A DNA stretch of 64,000 nucleotides from Hamadaea sp013361475 (GCF_040654195.1 NZ_JBFAHM010000010.1:62001-126000), one strand, 5' to 3'. Shown: positions 1-9,102, counted from the first letter of the stretch. The notes: generated from the sequence alone by a model not told the origin. Made by a program: numbers and translations.

Positions 1-422
1 CGGAGCATCTCCTGCTCGGCCTCCTCGACTCCCCCGACGGGGTCGCCCGGCGCATCCTCGCCCGGCACGGACTCACCCGGCTCTCGGCGTACGAGATGAT
101 TCGACGAAACGGCCTGGACGCGCAGGCGCTGGCCGCCATCGGCATCGACCTCGCGGTCGTGCGCGACAAGCTGGAGGAGGCCTTCGGGCCGGGCGCGCTG
201 GACGGACCGGGACCGGTACGCGGCCGGCTGGGCTTCGCCCCGGCGGCCAAGAAGGTGCTGGAGCTGAGCCTGCGCGAGGCGATCCGGCTCAAGCACGACC
301 ACATCAGCGACGGCCACCTGCTGCTGGCGCTGATCCGCGAAGGCGGCACCGCGGTGGACGTCCTGCGATCGGCGAGCATCGACCCCGAGGCCTTGCGCGA
401 CGAAGTCGTCGCCGCTCTCTAG
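1..422 (+). CDS. Clp N-terminal (ClpA/ClpB-N) domain protein, 5' end missing
   Basis: Open from the window edge (frame beginning at base 3) to TAG at 420-422; the start codon lies outside the window. The readable part begins EHLLLGLLDSPDGVARRIL and later contains HISDGHLLLALIREGG. These are the two repeats of the Clp N domain, in which a GxEHLLLGLL-type motif occurs twice. In Clp unfoldases this domain binds substrates or adaptors. No AAA+ module follows, since the protein stops just after the second repeat, so this is a stand-alone Clp-N protein of the kind common in actinomycetes. Its function is not established; an adaptor role is a guess. The next gene starts 9 bp downstream and its probable -10 element overlaps this stop codon. 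Confidence 0.8.
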   Translation, partial: EHLLLGLLDSPDGVARRILARHGLTRLSAYEMIRRNGLDAQALAAIGIDLAVVRDKLEEAFGPGALDGPGPVRGRLGFAPAAKKVLELSLREAIRLKHDHISDGHLLLALIREGGTAVDVLRSASIDPEALRDEVVAAL

Positions 423-431
423 GCTGGCGAG

Positions 432-1085
432 ATGGGGTTCGATGGCTTCCCGGACGAGGCACTGGTCTTCTACGAGGGACTCCTCGCGGACAACTCGAAG
501 ACCTACTGGACCGAGCACAAGGACGTCTACGAGCGTGCGATCAAGGCGCCCATGAGCGCGCTGATCGAGGAGCTGGGCGACTCATGGGGCGCCGCCAAAG
601 TATTCCGGCCGTATCGGGACACTCGCTTCTCCGCGGACAAGTCACCCTACAAGACCCACCAGGGCGCGTTCTGCGAAATCCTCGACGGCATCGGATACTA
701 CGTGCAGATCGACGCCGACGGGCTCACCACCGGCGCCGGATTCCACGCGCACACCCGCGAGCAGACCGCGCGCTACCGGGCCGCCGTCGACTCCCCCGCC
801 ACCGGCCCCGAACTGGCCACGCTCGTCGCATCCCTGGTGGACAGCGACTTCGAGCTGGCCGGAGACAAGATCAAAACACGACCCCGCGGAGTGCCGGCCG
901 ACCACCCGCGCCTCGCGCTGATGCGGCACGAATCACTGGTCGCCCTCCGCCACCACGAACCCACGGCGTCTCTGCACACGGCCGCATCGGCCACCGTCGT
1001 ACGCGGAGACTGGCAGGCCCTGAACCCGCTGGTCGAATGGGTGGCTACCCACGTCGGCGCGTTCACCGCGCCACCCCGCCGCTGA
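432..1085 (+). CDS. DUF2461 / TIGR02453 family protein
   Basis: 217 aa, usual length for the family. The N-terminal half has the family pattern: GFPDEALVFYEGLLADNSK, then YWTEHKDVYE, then FRPYRDTRFSADKSPYKTHQ. No enzymatic function is established for this family, and no signal peptide or membrane segment is visible. A TAGGCT hexamer at 420-425 lies 6 nt before the ATG, which fits a leaderless promoter overlapping the stop of the preceding Clp-N gene. The gene converges on the MFS transporter gene and is separated from it by the inverted pair of 19-bp palindromes at 1122-1182. Confidence 0.85.
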   Translation: MGFDGFPDEALVFYEGLLADNSKTYWTEHKDVYERAIKAPMSALIEELGDSWGAAKVFRPYRDTRFSADKSPYKTHQGAFCEILDGIGYYVQIDADGLTTGAGFHAHTREQTARYRAAVDSPATGPELATLVASLVDSDFELAGDKIKTRPRGVPADHPRLALMRHESLVALRHHEPTASLHTAASATVVRGDWQALNPLVEWVATHVGAFTAPPRR

Positions 1086-1121
1086 CCTCGTCTCCACACA
1101 CGCGTCACGGGTAAGCCCCGC

Positions 1122-1182
1122 GCGTTATCCCGGATAACGCCGTCTCGATCACTGTGCGAGCCGGCGTTATCCGGGATGACGC
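1122..1182. repeat. Inverted pair of 19-bp palindromes (family A, copy 1), probable bidirectional terminator
   Basis: gcgttatcccggataacgc (1122-1140) and gcgttatccgggatgacgc (1164-1182) are inverted copies 23 nt apart, and each is itself nearly palindromic. They could form a 19-bp stem or two short hairpins. The element lies at the junction of two convergent genes and contains the stop codon of the minus-strand MFS gene (TAA, 1167-1169). Related pairs occur at 18801-18861 and 50906-50966, also between convergent genes. There is no U-tract, so termination is inferred from position and symmetry. Confidence 0.75.
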
Positions 1183-2489
1183 GAAGTCTCCCGCGCCCGC
1201 GGGCGCCCGTGGGACGTCGCGAAGGAAGCGGGAGCGACGCCCGCGGAAGCGGGAGCGACGCGCGCGGCGGAGCCGGGAGCGGATGCGCCAGCGGGAGCGG
1301 GGCGCAGGGCGGGCGCGAGCAGCCGCCGGGAGGCGGCGGCGAGCGCCAGCCCGGCGAGCGTGGCGAAGGCGGGCACGGCGAAAGCACCGGAGTATCCGTG
1401 CGCGTCGGCGAGGCGGCCCGCGACGGCGGCTCCGGCGGCGACTCCGGCTACGACGCCGGAGGCGACCAGCGTCATCACCGCCGACGCCCGCCGGGCTGGT
1501 CCGATCGCGCTGGCGAGGGCGTTGACGGCGATGAGGTAGGGCGCGCTGACGACGCCGAGCACGGCCATCGCCACCAGGACGCCGGCCAGCGACGTCCCGA
1601 GCACTGCGAGTGCGATCGCGCCACCGGCGAGGGCCACGGCGGAGGTGGCGTACCGGAAGATCGGCCCCCACCGGGCGGGCAGCCAGGCGGTGGCGACTCC
1701 GGCGGCCGCGCTGCCGACGCCGAGGACCGCGTAGATCAGTCCGGCCGCGCCGGGCAGGCCTGTTTCCTCCGCGTACGCCGTCACGCCGGTCTGGGTGGCG
1801 CCGAACAGGACGCCGATGACGGCCATCGCCGCGACCAGCAACGACACCGCGCCGATCGGGAGGCGGTCGCGGTGATGGAACGCCGCGGCGACGCGTACCG
1901 GTGGGGCTGTCGGGTGCAGCGCGAACGGGACGGCGGCGACCAGCAGGAGCACCGCCGCGATGATCAGCGGCAGTCCGCTCGGTCCGGCCAGCGCGATGAT
2001 CCCGACCAGCGCCGGACCGGCCATATAGGACAGTTCGTCGGCGGCGCCTTCGTAGGAGAACGCCGTGGGCAGCGTCCGGGTGCGTGCCGGGTCACGGAAC
2101 AAGGCCGCCCACCTGACGCGTACCAGCGGACCCACCTGGGGATTCGCGAAGCCCGCGAGCGCGGCGACCAGGGCGACCACGACGGGGGCCGCGCCGGAGG
2201 TGACCGCGAGCACGATCGCGGTCAGGGCGACCGCGTCGACGACCGCGGCCGTGACCCCGATCGGCCGCTGGCCGTGCCGGTCGGCCAAGGCGCCGACGAC
2301 CGGGCCGCCCACCGCCGCGCCCAGCCCGAAGGCAGCGGCCACCGCTCCGGCGACGGCGAAGCTGCCGGTCGAGGCGGCGACGAGGGTGACCACGCCCAGC
2401 GGGCCCATCGCCGCGGGCAGCCGGGCGAAGAACGCGGTGACGAGGAAGAACGGTCCGGTGGTCTGGACGAGCGCACGATAGCGAGACAA
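1167..2489 (-). CDS. Major facilitator superfamily transporter
   Basis: 440 aa, with about twelve hydrophobic segments and the between-helix motif GALADRHGQRPIG typical of MFS loop 2-3. The substrate cannot be read from sequence; the overall look is of a drug/solute efflux protein. I chose the TTG at 2487-2489 (protein begins LSRYRALVQTTGPFFL) because GGAG lies about 8 nt upstream; a longer ATG reading would add 35 hydrophilic residues. The C-terminus carries a roughly 60-residue Ala/Pro/Arg-rich hydrophilic tail after the last helix. The stop codon lies inside palindrome family A. Two 18-bp direct repeats lie upstream (2538-2555, 2606-2623). Confidence 0.85.
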   Translation of the reverse strand: MSRYRALVQTTGPFFLVTAFFARLPAAMGPLGVVTLVAASTGSFAVAGAVAAAFGLGAAVGGPVVGALADRHGQRPIGVTAAVVDAVALTAIVLAVTSGAAPVVVALVAALAGFANPQVGPLVRVRWAALFRDPARTRTLPTAFSYEGAADELSYMAGPALVGIIALAGPSGLPLIIAAVLLLVAAVPFALHPTAPPVRVAAAFHHRDRLPIGAVSLLVAAMAVIGVLFGATQTGVTAYAEETGLPGAAGLIYAVLGVGSAAAGVATAWLPARWGPIFRYATSAVALAGGAIALAVLGTSLAGVLVAMAVLGVVSAPYLIAVNALASAIGPARRASAVMTLVASGVVAGVAAGAAVAGRLADAHGYSGAFAVPAFATLAGLALAAASRRLLAPALRPAPAGASAPGSAARVAPASAGVAPASFATSHGRPRARETSRHPG

Positions 2490-2537
2490 GCAGGGACTCC
2501 AACGTAAGAGGTGCGCGCACCGTCCCACCCAACCGGT

Positions 2538-2623
2538 ACGCCCCTTACGGCCCTGTACATCGTGCTCAAGGTCGGGGACGGCGCCGTCCCACACGGAGAA
2601 CCAGCACGCCCCTTACGGCCCTG
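2538..2623. promoter_or_regulatory. Two 18-bp direct repeats upstream of the MFS gene
   Basis: acgccccttacggccctg occurs at 2538-2555 and again identically at 2606-2623, 68 bp apart, each preceded by a cgtccca block. The repeats fill the 146-bp gap between the MFS start and the end of the ABC ATPase gene. Possible roles are a regulator binding site for the transporter gene or a duplicated fragment; the sequence does not decide. Confidence 0.4.
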
Positions 2624-2635
2624 AACTCGGCAAGG

Positions 2636-3610
2636 CTACCCGACGGACGAGGGTGACGGGGAGGTGTAGAGGCGGGAGATCACATCCTCGATTTCGGGCT
2701 CGGCGATCGTGACGTCACGCAGGCCGCCGACCGCGACCAGCCGGGCCAGCAGGTCGCCGACCTCGGCCGTGCTTTCGAGGGCGAATTCGAGCCGGGCGCC
2801 TTCCACTCGTTCCAGGGTGACGCCGGGCACCTCGATCGAGAGCCCCGTCACGGGCGCCGAGAAGTCGACGGTCACCCGGCGGCGGGAGCCGTAGCGGGCG
2901 TGCAGCTCGGTCAGCGAGCCGTCGTGGACGACCCGGCCGTGGTCGATGACCACGATGCGTTTGCAGAGCCGTTCGATGTCCGCGAGGTCGTGCGTGGTGA
3001 GGACGATCGTCGTGTCGCCCCGGGCGCCGAGCTCCGCGAGGAACTGCCGGACCGCCTGCTTGCTCAGCACGTCCAGGCCGATGGTCGGCTCGTCGAGGAA
3101 GATCACCTGCGGCTGGTGCAGGAGCGCGGCCGTCAGCTCGCCGCGCATCCGCTGCCCGAGCGACAGCTGCCGGACCGGGGTGTCGAGAAAGGCGTCCAAG
3201 TCCAGCAGGTCCCGGCAACGCCGCAAGGCCGCCTCGTGATCACCCGGTGGTACGCGATAGACGTGGCGCAGCAACGCGAAGGACTCGCGCAGCGGGAGGT
3301 CCCACTGGAGTGCCGAGCGTTGGCCGAAGACGACGCCGATCCGCGCGGCGAGCCGCCGCCGCTGCGGCACCGGGGTGAGGCCGCAGACGCTCAGCTCACC
3401 GGCGGTCGGGGTGAGTACGCCGGTCAGCATCTTCAGCGTCGTGGACTTCCCCGCGCCGTTGGGGCCGAGGTAGCCGAGCAGTTCGCCGCGGTCGACCGTC
3501 AGATCGACCCCGTCGACCGCGCGTACCTCGGTGGACTCCCGGCGGAACCGGCCGGTCTTCTTGCGGACGGTGAAGTGCTTGCGCAGGTCGCGAACCTTGA
3601 TGACAGTCAT
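2636..3610 (-). CDS. ABC-2 type exporter, ATP-binding subunit
   Basis: 324 aa. Walker A GPNGAGKS, signature LSLGQRMRGELTAAL, Walker B VIFLDEPTIGLD and switch LTTHD are all intact. The ATP-binding domain fills about residues 5-240, and a C-terminal region of about 80 aa with a beta-rich look follows, as in ABC-2 drug/polysaccharide exporters. I use ATG at 3610, giving MTVIKVRDLRKHF. It overlaps the stop of the upstream permease by 4 bp (ATGA), so the genes are translationally coupled. With the two permeases it makes a complete exporter; the substrate is unknown. Confidence 0.9.
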   Translation of the reverse strand: MTVIKVRDLRKHFTVRKKTGRFRRESTEVRAVDGVDLTVDRGELLGYLGPNGAGKSTTLKMLTGVLTPTAGELSVCGLTPVPQRRRLAARIGVVFGQRSALQWDLPLRESFALLRHVYRVPPGDHEAALRRCRDLLDLDAFLDTPVRQLSLGQRMRGELTAALLHQPQVIFLDEPTIGLDVLSKQAVRQFLAELGARGDTTIVLTTHDLADIERLCKRIVVIDHGRVVHDGSLTELHARYGSRRRVTVDFSAPVTGLSIEVPGVTLERVEGARLEFALESTAEVGDLLARLVAVGGLRDVTIAEPEIEDVISRLYTSPSPSSVG

Positions 3611-4404
3611 GATCCCGTGCTCCTGTAATGCCGCACCCCGGTACGCCAGATGAGCGCCGCGACGGCGGCGGCGAGCGGACCGGCCAGCGGGGCGACCCAG
3701 CCGGTCCAGGCCGGCAGCCCGACCGGGTCCGGCTGTCCCAACAGGGCCAACGCCGGATAGTACGAGATGAACCCGAGTCCGAGGACGAACCCGAAGAGCC
3801 GCCGGAACCACGCCCCGTAGATCGACATCGGATACGAGGTGAAGTCCCGGCCGCCGTAGGTGACGATGTTGCCCAGCTCGCCCGACTCGATCCACCAGAA
3901 CGCCACGGTCGCCGTGGCGACGAAGAGCGAGGCGAAGAAGAGCGCCCCGGACACGATCGCGATCAGCAGCAGGAGCGCTTTCGGCACCGTCCAGGCGACG
4001 TGGGCGAGGTGGAGCGCGACCGCGAGGATGACGGCCGCGTAGACGATCCGGCTCAGCCGCCGGATGCTGAAGTCCACCGCCAGCAACTGCCCCAGTACGC
4101 CCAACGGCCGGACCAGGACGGTGTCGAGCGTCCCGGTCCGGACGTAGACGCGGATGCGCTCGATGTTGCCGACGGCCAGATCGGCCACGGAGAAGGCGAC
4201 CGCGGTGACGGCGAACATCAGCAGCACCTGCGGACGGGTGAAGCCCCCGAGGTCGTCGGTGACCCGGAACATGATCAGCATCGCGATGAGGTCGGCGGAG
4301 AGCACGACGAGATTGCCCGCCATGTCCAGCCAGAACGAGACCCGGTAGGACGCCTGGCTGCGTACCTGGGCGGCGGCGAGCGCGAAGTAGGGCCGGTCAG
4401 CCAC
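3607..4404 (-). CDS. ABC-2 family permease (second subunit)
   Basis: 265 aa integral membrane protein with six predicted helices. It contains YVRTGTLDTVLVRPL, typical of the ABC2_membrane_6 type of permease found beside its ATPase. I choose GTG at 4404 (VADRPYFALAAAQVRS), which overlaps the stop of the preceding permease by 8 bp; an upstream ATG (4449) would create a longer overlap. It is the middle gene of a three-gene operon with the ATPase downstream. The two permeases are divergent in sequence, suggesting a heterodimeric membrane channel. Confidence 0.85.
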   Translation of the reverse strand: MADRPYFALAAAQVRSQASYRVSFWLDMAGNLVVLSADLIAMLIMFRVTDDLGGFTRPQVLLMFAVTAVAFSVADLAVGNIERIRVYVRTGTLDTVLVRPLGVLGQLLAVDFSIRRLSRIVYAAVILAVALHLAHVAWTVPKALLLLIAIVSGALFFASLFVATATVAFWWIESGELGNIVTYGGRDFTSYPMSIYGAWFRRLFGFVLGLGFISYYPALALLGQPDPVGLPAWTGWVAPLAGPLAAAVAALIWRTGVRHYRSTGS

Positions 4405-5248
4405 CCTGCACCACCAGCTTCCGCTCGGCTCGGCGCTGGACGAGTTCACACGCCCAGAGGAGGAGTGCGGCCCAGACCAGTTGCAGGCCCACGATCACGA
4501 GCGGGCCGGGCCGGCCGGCGTACTCGGAGAGGACGTCGAGCGGGGCTTGGAGCAGGGAGGGGAAGGGCGTCGCCAGCCACAGCGCCCACATCAGCGGCGC
4601 GGGCAGGAAGTGCAGCGGGAAGAACAGCCCGCCGAGCAGGCCGGAGCAGAACAGCCAGAGCATCATCGGCCCGCGGTTGTCGAGCAGCCAGTACGCGCAC
4701 GCGTTGACGAGGAAGCGGCAGGAGAAGCAGACGACGACGGAGAGCACGATCGACAGCAGCCCGAGCGGATAGGTCCAGAGGTGCCGCGGAGCGGCGAGCC
4801 CGAAGACGAGGCTCGCCACGACGAGCGGCGGGGCGAACCGGATGAGCATCGCCAGCCCGGCCCGGCCCAGATCCTGGGCGAGGTAGGTGGTCAGCGGCCG
4901 CTGTGGGCGTAACAGGTCCATCACGACGTCCCCGCTGCGGATGCGGTCGGCCAGCTCGGTCCAGCCCCAGAGCTGCACGACGCCGATCAGGCCCTGCCCA
5001 AGCCAGACGAAGGTGAGCAGTTGCTCGGTGGAGTAGCCGGCCGCCGCGCCCGTTCCGGCAGCCACCGCGAGCAGGACGTATGACCGCAGGAACCCGAACA
5101 TCGTGTTGGTCGCCAGGGAGGCGAGGGCGGCCTGCCGGTAGGTCGCGTAACGACGGAAGCCGATCGCGGCTAATGCCCCGAATCGTCCCACCACTTCGGA
5201 GAAGTTTCGGAAAGGTACCCGAGCCACAGTGGCGGTGACATTCGGCAC
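4397..5248 (-). CDS. ABC-2 family permease (first subunit)
   Basis: 283 aa with six hydrophobic segments. It contains GDVVMDLLRPQRPL, the same loop that reads GTLDTVLVRPLG in the next gene and a feature of this permease family. The start is GTG at 5246-5248 (MPNVTATVARVPF), preceded by GGGAGGG. First gene of the ABC-2 exporter operon, transcribed divergently from the WG-repeat gene; the 123-bp gap must hold both promoters. Confidence 0.85.
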   Translation of the reverse strand: MPNVTATVARVPFRNFSEVVGRFGALAAIGFRRYATYRQAALASLATNTMFGFLRSYVLLAVAAGTGAAAGYSTEQLLTFVWLGQGLIGVVQLWGWTELADRIRSGDVVMDLLRPQRPLTTYLAQDLGRAGLAMLIRFAPPLVVASLVFGLAAPRHLWTYPLGLLSIVLSVVVCFSCRFLVNACAYWLLDNRGPMMLWLFCSGLLGGLFFPLHFLPAPLMWALWLATPFPSLLQAPLDVLSEYAGRPGPLVIVGLQLVWAALLLWACELVQRRAERKLVVQGG

Positions 5249-5371
5249 GCCGTACCCTCCCGTTGCAACCGCATCTTCTCAGCCGGCCGGGGTGACCCTA
5301 TCGTCGGCGGGGAACGGCGGGACAGCCGTTTTCGCCGGGGCACCGGCGACCCGATCTTCACGAGGTGTGGC

Positions 5372-8038
5372 GTGACCATCGAGCGCACCAACGACCGGCC
5401 CGGGTCGGACGTCCCAGCTTGGGCTGGCACGCCGACCTCGCCCTGGTCCAAGGTGCCCGCTCAGCGTCAGCCCGCCGACGACCACGCCGACGCGCCGCCG
5501 CGCGGCCAGGCTACGCCGCCCGGGCCGTTCCCGCCCCGGCCGACCGGCGTGGCCCAGCCGCAGTTCGGGCCGAACGGCCAGCCGCTGCCGCCGGGGGCCA
5601 ACGGTCACCCGCACCACCCCGGCCAGCCCCAGCACCCCGGTCACCCGCAGCACCCCGGCGCCGGCTACGCCCAGCCCGGCTACGGTCCGCCGCCCGGCCA
5701 GTTCCCGCCCGGCCAGTTCCCGCCAGGGCAGTTCCCGGCGAACGGCCCGCAGGGACCGCACGGGCAGCCGGCGCAGGGCCCGGGTCAGCCCGGTCAGCAG
5801 TACGGGCCGCCCGGCCAGGTCTACGGGCAGCCGGGGCACCCGCAGCCGCCGCACGGCCAGCCATCGCACGGCCCGCAATTCGGCCCGCCCGGTCAGGGCT
5901 ACGGCCCGCCCGGTCCAGGCCAGCAACCCGGTCAAGGCCCGCAGGGCCAGCAGCCAGGTCAGAGCCCGCAGGGCCCACAGCACGGTCAAGGCCCGCAGGG
6001 CCAGCAGCCCGGCCAAGGCCCGCAGCATGGCCAGGGCCAGCCCGGTCTAGGCCAGCCCGGTCAAGGCCAGCCCGGCTTCGGCCAGCACGGCGCGCTGCCA
6101 GGCCAGGGCCAGCCGGGCCAGGGCCAGCCCGGACACGGCCAACCCGGACCGCAAGGCGGGCAGTACGGTCCGCCGTCCGGCCAGGTCTACGGCCAGCCCG
6201 GCCGTAGCGCGCACGGCTCCGCCGCCGTACCGCAGGCGCCCGCGCCTCAGGCTCCGCAGGCCGCCGCCGCGCCACCCATGGCCGCTCCGCTCAGTGCGCC
6301 ACCGGCGGGCAGTGTTCCGGTGAGCGCCGCGCCGGTCAGCGCGGTTCCCCCGGTGAGCGCCGCGCCCGCGAGCGCCGTTCCGGCCAGTGCGGCGCCCGTG
6401 AGTGCCGCTCCGGTGAGCGCCGCGCCCACCAGCGCCGCGCCCGCGAGCGGCGTACCGGTGAGCGCCGCGCCGGTCGATCAGGAGACCTCGGACGCGCCGG
6501 TCTCGCCGGCCGCGGTGGCCACACCCGACACGGTGCTTCCGGTCGCGGCCAGCGCGAGCGGCGCGGCTCCGGCCCTGTCCGCGCCTACGATGTTGCATCC
6601 CCTGGTACGCCCGAAGACGCTGGCCGACGTCACGGCGGCCGAGGAGCAGGCCGCCGAGGTCGAGCCGAAGCCGGCCGAGGAGGCGAGCGAGGAACTCGAC
6701 GCGGTCGAGGACGCGACGGCCGAGGAGAAGACGCCGGACCCCGAGCAGGAGCTGGCCGCGATCGAGTGGCGGTTCCACCACGACACGCTGCGGGAACTCG
6801 TCGACGACCCGGATCTGCTGCGGGAGATCCGGGATCGGCTGACGACCAAGCTCACCCCGGCGACCGACAACGCCGTACGTGCCCGGCTGCTGAGCCTGCG
6901 GGCGGTGGTCTCCCGGATTCTCGGCGATCTGAGCAAGGCGCTGTCGGACGCCAAGATGGCGCTGATGCACGCCGAGGCGACCGGTCAGCTGCGCCGGATC
7001 GCGATCGCGCAGGCCCGGCTGGCGCACGTGTTGCAGTGGCGGGGCGACTTCGCCGACGCCGACCAGTTGTTCGCTGAGGCCAACTCGCCGGAGCTGCCCG
7101 ACCGGCTGCGCGCGACGATGCACGAGCACGCCGGGAAGTCCTGCTACGACCAGGGCCGCTACATCGAGGCCTGCAACCACTTCGAGAAGGCGCTTGAGCT
7201 GCGCAAGGTCGAGGACCCGGAGCTGATGGCCCGGACCGAGATCGCCCTCGACGCCGTCTTCCGCAAGGTCGCCGAGAACGGGTGGGGCCCCTATCCGCGT
7301 ACGCGGGACGAGATCCTGCGGGTGCACAAGCCGCCGGTGCCGCAGTTCGACGACAAGAAGCAGTGCTGGGGTTACGTCGACCCGTCCGGCACCACCGGGA
7401 TCTCGCCGGCGTTCGCCGACGTCCAGCCGTTCCGCGACGGGGTCGCCTGGGTACGCCGCCCGGAGTCGGAGACCTGGGAGCTCATCGACGAGGCCGGGCT
7501 GCGCCTGATCGACGCGCAGGCGGGCTGGCTCGGGGTGGGCTCGTTCAACGAGGGCCTGGCCTGGGTGTCGCGGGACGGTCACAGTGGCTGGGTGGCGATC
7601 GACAAGAAGAACCGGATCGTGATCCCCGGTGGCTTCGACGACGTCCGTCCCTTCCGCCGGGGTGTCGCCGCGGTACGCCGGGGCGGCTGGGGCGCGGTCG
7701 ACAAGACCGGCAAGGTTGTGGTGCCGACGCAGTTCGCGGCGTTCGCCACCGCGCTCACCGACGGCCGCTACGTCGACGGCTTCACCGACGAGGGCCTCGC
7801 GATCGTGGACAACGGCGGCCGCAAGGGCGTCGTCGACAAGACCGGCAAGATGGTCGTCCCGCCGGTGCACCCGGCCCTGGTCATCCATCCGGTCGCGTTC
7901 CTCGTCGCCAGCCCGCAGGGCAAGTGGGGCGCGCTCGACCGGCGTGGCCGGCCGCTGATCGACATGGAGCTGGGCAGCCGGATCGCCGTCATCGAGGAGA
8001 TCGACCGGCTGCTTGCCGACACCAAACCGGTGCTCTGA
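5372..8038 (+). CDS. Pro/Gln/Gly-rich protein with TPR-like and WG-repeat domains
   Basis: 888 aa with three parts. Residues 1 to about 290 are low-complexity, with Gly-Pro-Gln repeats of the form GQGPQGQQPGQ. Residues about 300-400 carry a run of VSAAP/ASAAP units. After an acidic segment, residues about 450-640 are helical and TPR-like (ARLAHVLQWRGDFADADQLF). The C-terminal 240 residues hold WG-type repeats such as CWGYVDPSGTTG, GWVAIDKKNRIVIP, GGWGAVDKTGKVVVP and KWGALDRRGRPLI, a beta-propeller-like family of unclear role. No signal peptide is visible, so it is probably cytoplasmic with a long disordered N-terminus. The start is GTG 5372 with GAGGT just upstream. Monocistronic by position. 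Confidence 0.85.
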   Translation: MTIERTNDRPGSDVPAWAGTPTSPWSKVPAQRQPADDHADAPPRGQATPPGPFPPRPTGVAQPQFGPNGQPLPPGANGHPHHPGQPQHPGHPQHPGAGYAQPGYGPPPGQFPPGQFPPGQFPANGPQGPHGQPAQGPGQPGQQYGPPGQVYGQPGHPQPPHGQPSHGPQFGPPGQGYGPPGPGQQPGQGPQGQQPGQSPQGPQHGQGPQGQQPGQGPQHGQGQPGLGQPGQGQPGFGQHGALPGQGQPGQGQPGHGQPGPQGGQYGPPSGQVYGQPGRSAHGSAAVPQAPAPQAPQAAAAPPMAAPLSAPPAGSVPVSAAPVSAVPPVSAAPASAVPASAAPVSAAPVSAAPTSAAPASGVPVSAAPVDQETSDAPVSPAAVATPDTVLPVAASASGAAPALSAPTMLHPLVRPKTLADVTAAEEQAAEVEPKPAEEASEELDAVEDATAEEKTPDPEQELAAIEWRFHHDTLRELVDDPDLLREIRDRLTTKLTPATDNAVRARLLSLRAVVSRILGDLSKALSDAKMALMHAEATGQLRRIAIAQARLAHVLQWRGDFADADQLFAEANSPELPDRLRATMHEHAGKSCYDQGRYIEACNHFEKALELRKVEDPELMARTEIALDAVFRKVAENGWGPYPRTRDEILRVHKPPVPQFDDKKQCWGYVDPSGTTGISPAFADVQPFRDGVAWVRRPESETWELIDEAGLRLIDAQAGWLGVGSFNEGLAWVSRDGHSGWVAIDKKNRIVIPGGFDDVRPFRRGVAAVRRGGWGAVDKTGKVVVPTQFAAFATALTDGRYVDGFTDEGLAIVDNGGRKGVVDKTGKMVVPPVHPALVIHPVAFLVASPQGKWGALDRRGRPLIDMELGSRIAVIEEIDRLLADTKPVL

Positions 8039-8100
8039 CCGCCCTCCTGACGCCTCACCCGATAGGTTCGCTGGTGGCCGACCCCGATAGGGTCGGTGGC

Positions 8101-9096
8101 ATGGAGTTCCGTCATCTCGGCCGCTCTGGCCTGCTCGTCAGTGAAATCTCCTACGGCAACTGGATCACGCACGGCTCGCAGGTCGAGGAGGAGGCCGCGC
8201 GGGCGTGCGTACGCGAAGCGCTGGACCTCGGCATCACGACCTTCGACACCGCCGACGTGTACGCCGGGACCCGCGCCGAGGAGGTGCTGGGCCGGGCGCT
8301 CAAGGGCGAGCGCCGGGCGGGGCTGGAGATCTTCACCAAGGTCTACTGGCCGACCGGGCCGGGCCGCAACGACCGTGGCCTGTCCCGTAAGCACGTCATG
8401 GAGTCGATCGACGGGTCGCTGCGCCGGCTGCAGACCGACTACGTCGACCTCTATCAGGCGCACCGCTTCGACTACAGCACTCCGCTGGAGGAGACGATGG
8501 TGGCGTTCGCCGACATCGTCCACGCGGGCAAGGCCCACTACATCGGCGTCTCGGAGTGGACCGCCGAGCAGATCCGGCAGGCGCACGCGCTCGCGACCGA
8601 GCTGCGCATTCCGCTGGTCTCCTCGCAGCCGCAGTACTCCATGCTGTGGCGGGTCATCGAGGCCGAGGTCGTCCCCACCTCCGAGGAGCTGGGGCTGGGC
8701 CAGATCGTCTGGTCGCCGATGGCGCAGGGCGTCCTGACCGGCAAGTACCTGCCGGGGCAGCCGCCGCCCGCCGGGTCCCGCGCGACCGACGAGGCGAATT
8801 CGCACTTCATCCAGAAGTGGCTCGCCGACGACGTGCTCACCCGGGTACAGCAGCTCAAGCCGATCGCGGCGCAGGCCGACCTCACCCTCGCCCAGCTCGC
8901 CGTGGCCTGGGTGCTGCAGAACCCGAACGTCTCCAGCGCGATCGTCGGCGCGACCCGGCCCGAGCAGCTCCGGGACACCGTCAAGGCGTCCGGCGTGAAG
9001 CTCGGCGCGGATCTGCTCAAGGCGATCGACGAGGTGCTGGAGCCGGTCGTCGAGCGCGACCCGGCCCAGACGCAGTCGCCGGCCCAGCGCCCCTAA
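8101..9096 (+). CDS. Aldo/keto reductase, Kv-beta/YghZ-like
   Basis: 331 aa NADP-dependent oxidoreductase of the AKR superfamily. The catalytic tetrad is visible: Asp and Tyr in FDTADVYAG, Lys in FTKVYWP, His in YQAHRFD. The cofactor end is GATRPEQLRD. FRHLGRSGLLVSEISYG at the N-terminus and the SxPQYSMLWR stretch place it nearest the potassium-channel beta-subunit-like AKRs; the substrate is unknown. A TAGGGT hexamer at 8088-8093 lies 7 nt before the ATG, fitting leaderless transcription. The gene converges on a small minus-strand gene across a large palindrome and the assembly gap. Confidence 0.92.
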   Translation: MEFRHLGRSGLLVSEISYGNWITHGSQVEEEAARACVREALDLGITTFDTADVYAGTRAEEVLGRALKGERRAGLEIFTKVYWPTGPGRNDRGLSRKHVMESIDGSLRRLQTDYVDLYQAHRFDYSTPLEETMVAFADIVHAGKAHYIGVSEWTAEQIRQAHALATELRIPLVSSQPQYSMLWRVIEAEVVPTSEELGLGQIVWSPMAQGVLTGKYLPGQPPPAGSRATDEANSHFIQKWLADDVLTRVQQLKPIAAQADLTLAQLAVAWVLQNPNVSSAIVGATRPEQLRDTVKASGVKLGADLLKAIDEVLEPVVERDPAQTQSPAQRP

Positions 9097-9102
9097 GCGC
9101 TC

